Shown here in pieces: positions 28,722 to 36,769 of a stretch of DNA of 64,000 bases. Positions within the stretch are counted from its first letter, which is position 1, and the number at the start of each line of letters is the position of its first letter. The notes beneath the pieces are model-generated. The model saw only the letters and a list, made by a program, of their open reading frames with translations, ran no database searches and was not told the DNA's origin. The DNA comes from Stenotrophomonas rhizophila (lineage in GTDB: Bacteria; Pseudomonadota; Gammaproteobacteria; Xanthomonadales; Xanthomonadaceae), in assembly GCF_003651185.1 (NCBI RefSeq), contig NZ_RCDC01000004.1:1970659-2034658 (forward strand), written 5' to 3'. The translations under genes were made by a program, and so were the position numbers.

Positions 28722-28779
28722 GTAGAGCGAAGGGGTGCTCCGCTTTGTCACAGTGAAGCGGGGCAACGCCCCGCTCTAC
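28722..28779. repeat. Inverted pair of SMAG-type palindromes between atpA and atpG
   Basis: A plus-oriented GTAG element (28722-28744, AGCGAAGG / GCTCCGCT, imperfect stem) faces a minus-oriented one (28757-28779, where AGCGGGGC and GCCCCGCT form a perfect stem ending in CTAC). The pair fills most of the 76-bp gap inside the operon. Such inverted SMAG dimers fold into larger hairpins in RNA. Confidence 0.65.
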
Positions 28780-28786
28780 ATGCGGC

Positions 28787-30334
28787 TTACCAGCTGCCGG
28801 TGGTCTTGAACTCGGTGATGCCCTTCTTGAAGGCAGCCTCGATATCGTTGTCCCAGCCGCCGGTCGCGTTGATCTTGTTGATCAGCTCGCCCTGGGTGTT
28901 GGCGAAGTGGGCATGCAGACCTTCTTCCAGCGCCAGCAGCTTGTTGACCGGCACGTCGTCGAGGTAACCCTCGTTGACGGCGTAGATCGACAGCGCCTGG
29001 TTGGCGATGGACATCGGGGCGTACTGCTTCTGCTTCATCAGCTCGGTGACGCGCTGACCGCGCTCAAGCTGCTTGCGGGTGGCTTCGTCCAGGTCCGAGG
29101 CGAACTGCGCGAACGCCGCCAGCTCACGGTACTGGGCCAGCGAGATACGGATGCCGCCGGACAGCTTCTTGATGATCTTGGTCTGGGCCGCACCACCGAC
29201 GCGCGACACCGAGATACCGGCGTTCACGGCCGGGCGGATGCCCGAGTTGAACAGATCGGTTTCCAGGAAGATCTGGCCGTCGGTGATGGAGATCACGTTG
29301 GTCGGCACGAAGGCCGAGACGTCACCGGCCTGGGTTTCGATGATCGGCAGCGCGGTGAGCGAGCCGGTCTTGCCCTTGACGGCGCCGTTGGTGAACTTTT
29401 CCACATACTCTTCGGACACGCGGGCAGCGCGCTCGAGCAGGCGGGAGTGCAGGTAGAACACGTCACCCGGGTAGGCTTCACGGCCCGGCGGACGCTTCAG
29501 CAGCAGCGAGATCTGGCGGTAGGCCACGGCCTGCTTGGACAGATCGTCGTACACGATCAGCGCGTCTTCGCCGCGGTCCATGAAGTACTCACCCATGGTG
29601 CAGCCCGAGTAGGCGCTGATGTACTGCATCGCGGCCGATTCGGACGCGGTCGCAGCGACCACCACGGTGTGCGCCAGGGCGCCGTTCTCTTCCAGCTTGC
29701 GCACGATGTTGGCCACGGTCGACGCCTTCTGGCCGATCGCGACGTACACGCACTTGATGCCGGTTTCTTTCTGGTTGATCACCGCATCGATGGCCAGGGC
29801 GGTCTTGCCGGTCTGGCGGTCACCGATGACCAGCTCGCGCTGGCCGCGGCCGATCGGGATCATCGAGTCGACGGACTTGTAACCGGTCTGCACCGGCTGG
29901 TCGACCGACTTGCGCCAGATCACGCCCGGCGCAACGCGCTCCACCGGCGCGGTGGCCTTGGCCGCGATCGGGCCCTTGCCGTCGATCGGCTCGCCGAGCG
30001 CGTTCACGACGCGGCCCAGCATTTCCGGACCGACCGGCACTTCCAGGATGCGACCGGTGGTCTTGGCGACGTCGCCTTCGCGCAGGTTCTGGTAATCACC
30101 CAGCACCACGGCGCCGACCGAGTCGCGCTCCAGGTTCAGGGCCAGTGCGAAGGTGTTGTTCGGCAGTTCGATCATTTCGCCCTGCATCACGTCGGCCAGA
30201 CCGAAGATGCGCACGATGCCGTCGGACACGCTGGTCACGGTGCCTTCGTTGCGCGATTCCGCGGCCAGCTTGACCTTCTCGATGCGGTTCTTGATCAGTT
30301 CGCTGATTTCGGAGGGGTTGAGCGTGGTTGCCAT
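28787..30334 (-). CDS. atpA: ATP synthase F1 alpha subunit
   Basis: This predicted protein has 515 residues. The regulatory nucleotide-binding subunit of F1 has Walker [46 protein letters not shown] and [20 protein letters not shown]. The start is the ATG at 30334 ([13 protein letters not shown]). A TTG two codons upstream is less likely. Confidence 0.99.
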   Translation of the reverse strand: MATTLNPSEISELIKNRIEKVKLAAESRNEGTVTSVSDGIVRIFGLADVMQGEMIELPNNTFALALNLERDSVGAVVLGDYQNLREGDVAKTTGRILEVPVGPEMLGRVVNALGEPIDGKGPIAAKATAPVERVAPGVIWRKSVDQPVQTGYKSVDSMIPIGRGQRELVIGDRQTGKTALAIDAVINQKETGIKCVYVAIGQKASTVANIVRKLEENGALAHTVVVAATASESAAMQYISAYSGCTMGEYFMDRGEDALIVYDDLSKQAVAYRQISLLLKRPPGREAYPGDVFYLHSRLLERAARVSEEYVEKFTNGAVKGKTGSLTALPIIETQAGDVSAFVPTNVISITDGQIFLETDLFNSGIRPAVNAGISVSRVGGAAQTKIIKKLSGGIRISLAQYRELAAFAQFASDLDEATRKQLERGQRVTELMKQKQYAPMSIANQALSIYAVNEGYLDDVPVNKLLALEEGLHAHFANTQGELINKINATGGWDNDIEAAFKKGITEFKTTGSW

Positions 30335-30378
30335 CGTCAAGTCCTAGTGCCGGCGATCACGCCGGACGTTAAATGAAT

Positions 30379-30906
30379 TCAGTTAGCGAGCGCGGTCTGC
30401 AGGCGCGACAGCTTGCCCTTGAGCGAGCCATCGATGACCACATCACCGGCGTCGATCACGGCACCGCCGATCAGCGACGCATCCACTGCGGTCGTCACAT
30501 CCACCTCGGCGCCGAAGCGCTTGCGCAGCGCGGCCTTGATGGCGTCCAGTTCGGCGCCGGACAATTCGGTGGCCGAGGTCACCGTGGCCTTGACCACGTG
30601 TTCGGCTTCAGCGCGCAGCTGGTCGTACATGCCGGCGATTTCCGGCAGCAGCGGCAGACGGTGCGCATCGGCCAGGATGGCCAGGAAGCGACCGAAGGTC
30701 TCGCTGGACGATTCCGGCACCAGCATCGCGACGGCATCGCCGCGATCCAGTTCCGGGTTCGACAGCAAGGCCGCCACGCGCGGGTCGGCAGCTACGTGGG
30801 CGGAGAACGCAAGCGCGTCCGACCACGGCGCGAACGTGCCTTCGTCGCGCGCGGTCGCGAACGCGGCGCGGGCATACGGGCGTGCAAGCGTGAGGGCCTG
30901 GCTCAT
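30379..30906 (-). CDS. atpH: ATP synthase F1 delta subunit
   Basis: This predicted protein has 175 residues. ALTLARPYARAAFATARDEG is the usual N-terminus. The C-terminal region (KATVTSATELSGAELDAIKAALRKRFGAEVDV and IGGAVIDAGDVVIDGSLKGKLSRL) is typical of delta/OSCP, which ties F1 to the b stalk. It lies 3 bp after atpF. Confidence 0.97.
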   Translation of the reverse strand: MSQALTLARPYARAAFATARDEGTFAPWSDALAFSAHVAADPRVAALLSNPELDRGDAVAMLVPESSSETFGRFLAILADAHRLPLLPEIAGMYDQLRAEAEHVVKATVTSATELSGAELDAIKAALRKRFGAEVDVTTAVDASLIGGAVIDAGDVVIDGSLKGKLSRLQTALAN

Positions 30907-30909
30907 CGA

Positions 30910-31380
30910 TCAGATCTCCGAGGCCAGCTCGTCGAGCAGCGCCTTGTGGGCGTTGGCGTCGATTTCGCGCTTGAGCAGCTTTTCGGCACCGCTTACGGCC
31001 AGCGCGGACACCTGCTTGCGCAGATCTTCACGGGCACGGTTGGCGGCAGCGTCGATCTCGGCGTAGGCCAGATCTTTCTGGCGGTTGGCTTCGACGATGG
31101 CTTCATTCTTGGCGGCATCAACGATCTGGTTGGCGCGTGCATGGGCCTGATCGATGATCTCGTTGGCCTTGGTGCGCGCATCCTTCAGTGCATCGTTGAC
31201 CTTTTCCTGGGCCTGGGCCAGGTCTTTCTGGCTGCGGTCAGCAGCGGCAAGGCCTTCAGCGATCTTCTGCTGACGCTCTTCGATGGCGTTCATCAACGGC
31301 GGCCAGATCTTGGTCGCGATGATCCAGATCAGTCCGGCAAACGCCAGTGCCTGGGCAACGAGGGTAAAACCGATATCCAT
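30910..31380 (-). CDS. atpF: ATP synthase F0 b subunit
   Basis: This predicted protein has 156 residues. One N-terminal TM ([23 protein letters not shown]) is followed by a long charged helix of alternating Ala/Lys/Asp/Glu that forms the dimeric peripheral stalk. It lies 111 bp after atpE, separated by two hairpins, and 3 bp before atpH. Confidence 0.97.
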   Translation of the reverse strand: MDIGFTLVAQALAFAGLIWIIATKIWPPLMNAIEERQQKIAEGLAAADRSQKDLAQAQEKVNDALKDARTKANEIIDQAHARANQIVDAAKNEAIVEANRQKDLAYAEIDAAANRAREDLRKQVSALAVSGAEKLLKREIDANAHKALLDELASEI

Positions 31381-31412
31381 GGGGTTCGCTCAATCTGGGG
31401 TGATGGGGTGGT

Positions 31413-31475
31413 TGCGCCGCCCGAAGCGGCGCAGCCGTCCTTCATCCGCGATCAGGCGCACAAGGCGCCTGATCG
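31413..31475 (-). other. Two hairpins downstream of atpE
   Basis: In the minus-strand transcript CGATCAGGCGC-N5-GCGCCTGATCG (31475-31449) comes first, then TGCGCCGC-N5-GCGGCGCA (31433-31413). Both stems are perfect. They follow the gene whose product is needed in many copies per complex, a position where stabilising hairpins are common. Confidence 0.55.
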
Positions 31476-31491
31476 TTTCGCTTTCGCTGGA

Positions 31492-31794
31492 TCAGCCCGC
31501 AACGGCCGGCAGACGTGCAACGAACTCGCCGATGGTCGGGTTGGCAAAGGCCAGCAGCAGGCCGACGGCGACCGAGATGATGAACGCGGCATCGATCAGG
31601 CCGGCGGTGATGAACATGCGGACCTGCAGCACCGGAATCAGTTCCGGCTGGCGCGCGGCCGATTCCAGGAACTTACCGGACATGATGGCCAGACCGAGAC
31701 CGGCACCCAGCGCGGCCAGGCCGATCATGATGCCGACGGCGAGGACGGTGGAGCTCTGGACTTGGGCGAGGTTGGTCAGGACGGCGAAGTACAT
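31492..31794 (-). CDS. atpE: ATP synthase F0 c subunit
   Basis: This predicted protein has 100 residues, slightly longer than the E. coli 79 because of an N-terminal extension. Two TM helices are joined by a polar loop with the conserved RQPE (48-51). The proton-binding carboxylate is D68 in [21 protein letters not shown] carries the glycine pattern for ring packing. AGGAGAAAACC before the ATG is a strong ribosome-binding site. Confidence 0.98.
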   Translation of the reverse strand: MYFAVLTNLAQVQSSTVLAVGIMIGLAALGAGLGLAIMSGKFLESAARQPELIPVLQVRMFITAGLIDAAFIISVAVGLLLAFANPTIGEFVARLPAVAG

Positions 31795-31860
31795 GGTTTT
31801 CTCCTGGAACTTTGGATAACTAAGGGTTTAGAAACAAACGGATGAAGGGTGAAGCGAAAC

Positions 31861-32691
31861 TCAGTGAGCGTCTTCCGACAGGCTCAGGTACACGATGGAC
31901 AACATCATGAAGATGAACGCCTGCAGCGGAATCACCAGCAGGTGGAACAGCATCCAGCCCAAGCCGAATGCACCGCCTGCGATGGCACCGGCGATACCCG
32001 CACCGCCCAGCACCCAGATCAGCAGGAAGACGATCTCACCGCCGAACATGTTGCCGAACAGTCGCATCGCCAGCGAAATCGGCTTGCTCAGCCACTCGAC
32101 GATGTTGAGGATCAGGTTGAACGGGAGCATCCACTTGCCGAACGGCGCGGTCAGGAATTCCTTGGTGAAGCCACCCAGGCCCTTGGAGCGCAGCGCGAAG
32201 AACAGCATCAGGAAGAACACGCTGATCGACATGCCCAGGGTGGCATTGACGTCGGCGGTGGGAACCGGCTTCCAGAACGCGTAATCATGCGGATGGGCGG
32301 CGCCCATCATGCCGGCCACCCACTGGGTGAAGGCATTCATCGGGTAGCCGATGAAATCCGCAGGAATCATCTTGATGAGGTTCATCAAGAGGATCCAGAA
32401 GAAGATGGTGATCGCGATCGGGGTCACCAGCTTGCTGGTGCCGTGGTAGGTGTCCTTGGCCTGGCGGTCAACGAACTCCAGGCAGATCTCGATGAACGCC
32501 TGCCACTTGCCCGGGACGCCTGCGGTCGCTTTGCGCGTGGCCATCCAGAAGGCGAACACCATGATCAGGCCCATCAGGACCGACGTGGCGATAGTATCCA
32601 GATGCAACGCCCACGGGCTGTCACGCATCACCACAAGATTCTGCAGGTGATGTTGGATGTAGGAGGTGGGAGTTAGCGCCTCGCCTGCCAT
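31861..32691 (-). CDS. atpB: ATP synthase F0 a subunit
   Basis: This predicted protein has 276 residues with five to six TMs. The essential arginine is in SLAMRLFGNMFGGEIVF, and the last helices (FHLLVIPLQAFIFMMLSIVYLSL) line the proton path. It lies between the atpI-like gene (31 bp) and atpE. Confidence 0.98.
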   Translation of the reverse strand: MAGEALTPTSYIQHHLQNLVVMRDSPWALHLDTIATSVLMGLIMVFAFWMATRKATAGVPGKWQAFIEICLEFVDRQAKDTYHGTSKLVTPIAITIFFWILLMNLIKMIPADFIGYPMNAFTQWVAGMMGAAHPHDYAFWKPVPTADVNATLGMSISVFFLMLFFALRSKGLGGFTKEFLTAPFGKWMLPFNLILNIVEWLSKPISLAMRLFGNMFGGEIVFLLIWVLGGAGIAGAIAGGAFGLGWMLFHLLVIPLQAFIFMMLSIVYLSLSEDAH

Positions 32692-32722
32692 GTGTCCGGA
32701 ACCTTGAGTTAAATAAATTGGA

Positions 32723-33106
32723 TCAGCGCCTGGCCAGAGCCAGGACCTGGAACATCAACCCGACGGCGATACCGGCCAGCAGCGCCAGTGCAGGCAGCTT
32801 GAAGACCAGGAACCCCACCATCAGGACGCCGAATACGAGCACCCACTTTGCCACCACCGCCAGGATCAGGCGGGTCATCGCCGAACCTGCCGCCTGCACC
32901 CCGCCGCCCAGCGCCATCCGCGCGGCGACCCAGCCGGCTGCAGAAACCGCCACACCGGAGAGCAGCGCCCCCAGAGCGGCCTTCGGGCCTCCCCACAGCA
33001 GCAGGGCAAGAGCCAGGACAGCCACTGCAGCCAGCGGGTAAACCGCTGCGCGCAGCATCAGTCGCCGACCCGCGTCAACGGAGTTCAGCACGTGAATGTC
33101 CTGCAT
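32723..33106 (-). CDS. atpI: ATP synthase accessory protein AtpI-like
   Basis: This predicted protein has 127 residues with four TMs (about 18-38, 40-60, 78-98 and 101-121). It sits first in the operon, before atpB, the place of atpI (protein I), which helps c-ring assembly. The sequence is poorly conserved in this family, so position and topology carry the call. The ATG at 33106 (MQDIHVLNSVDAGRR) is chosen. The frame is open upstream through the promoter. Confidence 0.85.
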   Translation of the reverse strand: MQDIHVLNSVDAGRRLMLRAAVYPLAAVAVLALALLLWGGPKAALGALLSGVAVSAAGWVAARMALGGGVQAAGSAMTRLILAVVAKWVLVFGVLMVGFLVFKLPALALLAGIAVGLMFQVLALARR

Positions 33107-33160
33107 GGTTGTGAGTAGGAAAGGCCGAGGCAGCAAGCCAGCGCCTCGTCGAGCCGCCAA

Positions 33161-33190
33161 ATTATAGCAATGGGACAATTTGAGAGACAA
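33161..33190 (-). promoter_or_regulatory. Sigma-70 promoter of the atp operon
   Basis: On the minus strand the -35 TTGTCT (33190-33185) and a perfect -10 TATAAT (33166-33161) are 18 bp apart, 55 bp upstream of the atpI-like ATG. Confidence 0.75.
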
Positions 33191-33425
33191 CCGCTGCCTG
33201 TTCATCCCGGATGTAAGCCCGCCGTTGGGGGGTTGTGGAAACCTGTTCCACCCTCGGGCCAATCCCACTGCGCAAAGAGGCGCCCGATGCGGCAGTGCAA
33301 CATGTTGAACTTTGGTCGCGCACCCGGGTCAGACCCATCAGCCTGCCGTTGAATCCTCGTCGGCGTCCCGCGCGCAGGCCAGTACAGGGTGGCCCCGAAG
33401 CCCTCTCCGGGGCCACCCTCTTTTT
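33191..33425 (+). ncRNA. Candidate small RNA ending at an orphan terminator
   Basis: A plus-strand intrinsic terminator (33386-33425) has no plus-strand gene upstream of it. The preceding stretch contains small stems: GTGGAA-ACCTG-TTCCAC near 33234-33250, CACTGC with GCAGTG at about 33269-33300, and GGGT-CAG-ACCC near 33328. There is no open frame with a ribosome-binding site. A transcript of up to about 230 nt is possible. I cannot place its start and do not recognise the family. Confidence 0.35.
33386..33425 (+). terminator. Rho-independent terminator without an upstream gene
   Basis: GGGTGGCCCCG and CGGGGCCACCC form an 11-bp stem around an 8-nt loop, followed by TCTTTTT on the plus strand. 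The nearest upstream gene is on the minus strand, so it must end an unannotated transcript. Confidence 0.8.
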
Positions 33426-33544
33426 GCGGTGCTGCCTGTGTGATCCAGAATCAGGCCCAGCGCGGCCGGTCGTGAACGGTGATTCCATCCGAAAACGGCC
33501 ACGGGGCAGACCTGTGTGCCCTCTGTCTGCATGAACGGTACACA

Positions 33545-33582
33545 CTGCGTCCACCATACCTTCACGAATGGTGGACGTCGCA
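33545..33582 (+). promoter_or_regulatory. Leader hairpin upstream of the outer-membrane barrel gene
   Basis: CTGCG-TCCACCAT is complementary to ATGGTGGA-CGT-CGCAG across a 10-nt loop, with a 3-nt bulge. It ends 47 bp before the ATG, so it is probably in the 5' untranslated region. No U-run follows. It may affect message stability or translation. Confidence 0.45.
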
Positions 33583-33629
33583 GTGGGCAATGTGACGGCA
33601 CATCACTAGAACCACCGCAAGGACCCCCG

Positions 33630-34448
33630 ATGCGCCCGATGCTCTCCCTGCTTGCCGTGCCAGTCGCTCTGGCCGCACTCTCCTACGCCGCTCCGTCCCA
33701 CGCCGCCGAAGGCGATGACCGCTTCGCCCTGCGCCTGGGTGCGATGCAGATCGATTCGGACAACACGATCCGTGGCAACACCAACATCGCGGGTCAGGAC
33801 GTTGGCTTCTCCGAAGATTTCGGCCTCGGTGGCAAGGAATGGGAGCCGCGCATTGACGGCATGTTCCGTATCAGCAACCGCCAGCGCCTGCTGTTCAACT
33901 ACTTCAAGTACGACAAGGATCGCCGCGAGACCCTCGATCAGGGTGTCAGCTTCGGCGATACCACTGTGCCGGCCGGCAGCTTCATCAAGGGTGAGCTGAA
34001 GTACCAGGTCGCCAGCCTGGTGTATGACTACTCGGTGGTGGACACCGAGAAGTTCGACCTCGGCCTGCAGCTGGGTGCCGAGTACGCCAAGGTCAGCACC
34101 AAGGCCTACGCCGATGTCGGCGACCTGTACCAGGGCGAGTTCCTGGACGAGAAGGCCGACGGTGTGGCGCCGGTGGTCGGTGCACGCTTGAGCTTCACGC
34201 CGTCCGAGAAGTGGATGATCACCTTCCAGGGCCAGTACCTGAACACCAAGTGGGGCAACTTCGACGATTACGACGGCGACCTGAGCCGCGCCAATGCGAT
34301 CGTCGATTACCGCTTCACCAAGAACTTCGGCGTGTTCGCCGGCTACGACTGGTTCAAGCTGGACGTGGACCAGAGCGGCAGCGATGGCACGATCGGTCTG
34401 AAGCAGGAGTTCAAGGGTCCGGTGGCTGGCGTCAGCTTCGTCTTCTAA
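33630..34448 (+). CDS. Outer-membrane beta-barrel protein
   Basis: This predicted protein has 272 residues. A signal peptide (MRPMLSLLAVPVALAALSYAAPSHA) is followed by alternating strands with aromatic girdles (RFALRLGAMQI, RQRLLFNYFKY, LKYQVASLVYDYSVV, WMITFQGQYL, FGVFAGYDWFKLDV). It ends in FKGPVAGVSFVF with the terminal Phe needed for barrel assembly. The size suggests about 10-12 strands. The ligand is unknown. The ATG at 33630 starts the signal peptide and is preceded by CAAGGAC. An intrinsic terminator follows 25 bp after the stop. Confidence 0.85.
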   Translation: MRPMLSLLAVPVALAALSYAAPSHAAEGDDRFALRLGAMQIDSDNTIRGNTNIAGQDVGFSEDFGLGGKEWEPRIDGMFRISNRQRLLFNYFKYDKDRRETLDQGVSFGDTTVPAGSFIKGELKYQVASLVYDYSVVDTEKFDLGLQLGAEYAKVSTKAYADVGDLYQGEFLDEKADGVAPVVGARLSFTPSEKWMITFQGQYLNTKWGNFDDYDGDLSRANAIVDYRFTKNFGVFAGYDWFKLDVDQSGSDGTIGLKQEFKGPVAGVSFVF

Positions 34449-34473
34449 GCCCTTCGCACTACCTCTCTCCAAG

Positions 34474-34509
34474 CGCGGCCTCCGAAATATCGGGGGCCGC
34501 GTTTTTTTT
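34474..34509 (+). terminator. Rho-independent terminator of the barrel gene
   Basis: CGCGGCC-TCCG pairs with CGGGGGCCGCG around AAATAT, followed by eight T. Confidence 0.9.
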
Positions 34510-34551
34510 GTGCGCTTTGTTTTGGGGAGCAACTGCGGGTTGTTTGGGGGT

Positions 34552-34645
34552 CGGGCACGGACACCCTGTCGTGCGAATGTCCCCCGGCGACGGCCTGTGG
34601 CCGCCACCTCCTCCTTGATTTCGCACCACAGGGTATCCGTGCCCG
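34552..34645 (-). repeat. Structured palindromic element, copy A
   Basis: Arms 34552-34577 and 34620-34645 are complementary over 26 bp with two mismatches, around a 42-nt core. Read on the minus strand the core begins AATCAAGGAGGAGG, contains an inner hairpin (GGTGGCGGCC / GGCCGTCGCC) and ends GCCGGGGGACAT. The same core, with a different inner stem, lies in opposite orientation in copy B, 41 bp away. Confidence 0.75.
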
Positions 34646-34686
34646 CCTCGACAAATTCCGGTGGTGGCCTGCAGGAGAGCGTCAGG

Positions 34687-34833
34687 CGCTTCGTTCCGCA
34701 AACCGGGCCCCGCCGCGGCCGGTAGGCCGTTGGGCAAAATCAAGGAGGAGGCAGCCGCCGTGAGGCGGATGCCGGGGGACATTTGCCCAACGGCCTACCG
34801 GCCGCGGCGGGGCCCGGTTTGCGGAACGAAGCG
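34687..34833 (+). repeat. Structured palindromic element, copy B, with perfect 52-bp inverted repeat
   Basis: Arms 34687-34738 and 34782-34833 are exact reverse complements over 52 bp. The 43-nt core between them begins ATCAAGGAGGAGG, contains the inner hairpin GGCAGCCGCC / GGCGGATGCC and ends GCCGGGGGACA. Arm sequence differs from copy A, while core motifs and layout are the same. No open frame or transposase is present. Confidence 0.85.
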
Positions 34834-34868
34834 ATCCCGAGCGAAGCTGGATCGACAACACCAGCAAC

Positions 34869-34897
34869 AAAAAACCCCGGCGTTCACCGGGGTTTTT
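34869..34897. terminator. Bidirectional terminator downstream of lpdA
   Basis: AAAACCCCGG and CCGGGGTTTT pair around CGTTCA, with A- and T-runs on the two sides. It lies 41 bp beyond the lpdA stop codon. Confidence 0.88.
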
Positions 34898-34937
34898 CGT
34901 TGAACCGGAGCCACCACCCAGGGCGGTGATCGACCGA

Positions 34938-36752
34938 TTATTTCTTCTTCGGCATGTACAGATCGGTGATCGTGCCGTCGTAGATTTCCGCGGCCATCGC
35001 CACCGATTCGCTCAGCGTCGGATGGGCGTGGATGGTGTGGCCGATGTCTTCGGCCTCCGCACCCATCTCGATCGCCAGGCCGATCTCGGCCAGCAGATCA
35101 CCCGCGTGCACGCCGACGATCGCACCACCGATGATGCGGTGGGTCTCTTCGTCGAAGATCAGCTTGGTGAAGCCCTCGGTACGACCGATGCCGATCGCGC
35201 GGCCGCTGGCGGCCCACGGGAACTTGGCCACGCCGACCTTCAGGCCCTTGGCCTTGGCTTCGGTCTCGGTCACGCCGACCCACGCGATTTCCGGATTGGT
35301 GTAAGCCACCGACGGAATCACCCGCGCCACCCACTCCTTCTTCTCGCCGGCGGCCACTTCCGCGGCCAGCTTGCCCTCGTGCGTAGCCTTGTGGGCCAGC
35401 ATCGGGTTGCCGACGATGTCGCCGATCGCAAAGATGTGCGGCACATTGGTGCGCATCTGGCGGTCGGCCGGGATGAAGCCACGGTCGGTGACCTGCACGC
35501 CAGCCTTCTCGGCATCGATCTTCTTGCCGTTCGGCGAGCGGCCCACCGCGACCAGCACGCGGTCGAAGGTGGTGGCGTCCAGGCCCGGCTTTTCGCCTTC
35601 CACCGCCGCTTCGAAGGACACGGTAATGCCGGTCTTGTCGGCCTTGACGTCGGTCGCCTTGGTCTTCAGGTGGACCTCGACGCCCTGCTTCTTCAGGCGA
35701 TCGGCCAGCGGCTTGACCAGGTCCTTGTCAGCGCCCGGCATCAGCTGCTCCATGAACTCGACCACGGTCACCTTGCTGCCCAGCGCCGCATACACCGTCG
35801 CCATTTCCAGGCCGATGATGCCGCCACCGACCACCAGCAGCGACCCCGGCACGTCGGCCAGTTCCAGCGCATCGGTGGAATCCATCACGCGCGTGTCGTC
35901 CCACGGGAAGTTCGGCAGCTTCACCGCCTGCGAACCGGCCGCGATGATGCACTGCTCGAAGCGCAGCAGCTGGGTCTTGCCGTCGTCGCCGACGATCTCC
36001 AGCTCATTGGCCGAGACGAACCTGGCCAGGCCCTGCACGGTGCGCACCTTGCGCTGCTTGGCCATGCCGGCCAGGCCCTTGGTCAGCTGGGTGACCACCT
36101 TTTCCTTGTAGCCGCGCAGCTTGTCCAGGGTGATGGTCGGCTTGCCGAACTCCACGCCGAAATCACCGGCGTGGGCGACTTCATCGATCACCGCGGCGGC
36201 GTGCAGCAGCGCCTTGGACGGGATGCAGCCCACGTTGAGGCAGACGCCGCCGAGGCTGGCGTAACGCTCGACCAGCACGGTGTCCACGCCCAGGTCGGCC
36301 GAACGGAAGGCAGCGGTGTAACCGCCCGGGCCTGCGCCCAGCACCACCATCTTGCACTCGATATCGGCCGGCTTGCCCGACGACAGCGCCGGCTGCGGCG
36401 CGGCCGGTTCGGCCGGGGCGCGGTGCGACGGGGTCACCGGGGGCTTGCTGGCCGGAGCGGCCTCGGCCTTCGGCGCTTCCGCCTTGGCCGGCGCGGCAGG
36501 CGCGGCGGCCTCGCCTTCGGCTTCCAGCAGCAGCACGACGTCGCCTTCGGAGAGGTTGTCGCCGAGCTTGACCTTGATTTCCTTGACCACACCGGCGGCC
36601 GAGGACGGCACTTCCAGCGTTGCCTTGTCCGATTCCAGCGTGACCAGACCCTGGTCCTTCTTCACCGTGTCACCCACGGCGACCAGCAGTTCGATCACCG
36701 GGACACCGCTGTAATCGCCGATGTCGGGAACCTTGATTTCAATTGCGGCCAT
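34938..36752 (-). CDS. lpdA: Dihydrolipoamide dehydrogenase with N-terminal lipoyl domain (E3)
   Basis: This predicted protein has 604 residues, about 130 more than E. coli Lpd. Residues 1-78 form a lipoyl domain with the modified lysine in LESDKATLE. An Ala/Pro-rich linker runs to about 130. The flavoprotein follows, with GAGPGGYTAAFRSADLG for FAD, the redox pair GGVCLNVGCIPSKAL, VVGGGIIGLEMATVYAALG for NAD and the active-site HAHPTLSE near the C-terminus. It reoxidises lipoyl groups of pyruvate dehydrogenase. The ATG at 36752 matches the start of the lipoyl domain. aceF is the first gene of the unit; aceE is not in the window. Confidence 0.97.
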   Translation of the reverse strand: MAAIEIKVPDIGDYSGVPVIELLVAVGDTVKKDQGLVTLESDKATLEVPSSAAGVVKEIKVKLGDNLSEGDVVLLLEAEGEAAAPAAPAKAEAPKAEAAPASKPPVTPSHRAPAEPAAPQPALSSGKPADIECKMVVLGAGPGGYTAAFRSADLGVDTVLVERYASLGGVCLNVGCIPSKALLHAAAVIDEVAHAGDFGVEFGKPTITLDKLRGYKEKVVTQLTKGLAGMAKQRKVRTVQGLARFVSANELEIVGDDGKTQLLRFEQCIIAAGSQAVKLPNFPWDDTRVMDSTDALELADVPGSLLVVGGGIIGLEMATVYAALGSKVTVVEFMEQLMPGADKDLVKPLADRLKKQGVEVHLKTKATDVKADKTGITVSFEAAVEGEKPGLDATTFDRVLVAVGRSPNGKKIDAEKAGVQVTDRGFIPADRQMRTNVPHIFAIGDIVGNPMLAHKATHEGKLAAEVAAGEKKEWVARVIPSVAYTNPEIAWVGVTETEAKAKGLKVGVAKFPWAASGRAIGIGRTEGFTKLIFDEETHRIIGGAIVGVHAGDLLAEIGLAIEMGAEAEDIGHTIHAHPTLSESVAMAAEIYDGTITDLYMPKKK

Positions 36753-36769
36753 TCGTGTTCTCCTGGTGC

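Noticed and set aside
28907..30376. Long plus-strand frame opposite atpA
   Set aside because: It is fully antisense to an essential, well-conserved gene and has no recognisable domain.
33191..33425. Identity as 6S RNA, SRP RNA or another known RNA
   Set aside because: The conserved SRP GGTCAGG..GGAAGG loop and the large central bubble of 6S RNA are not visible, so it is kept only as an unnamed candidate.
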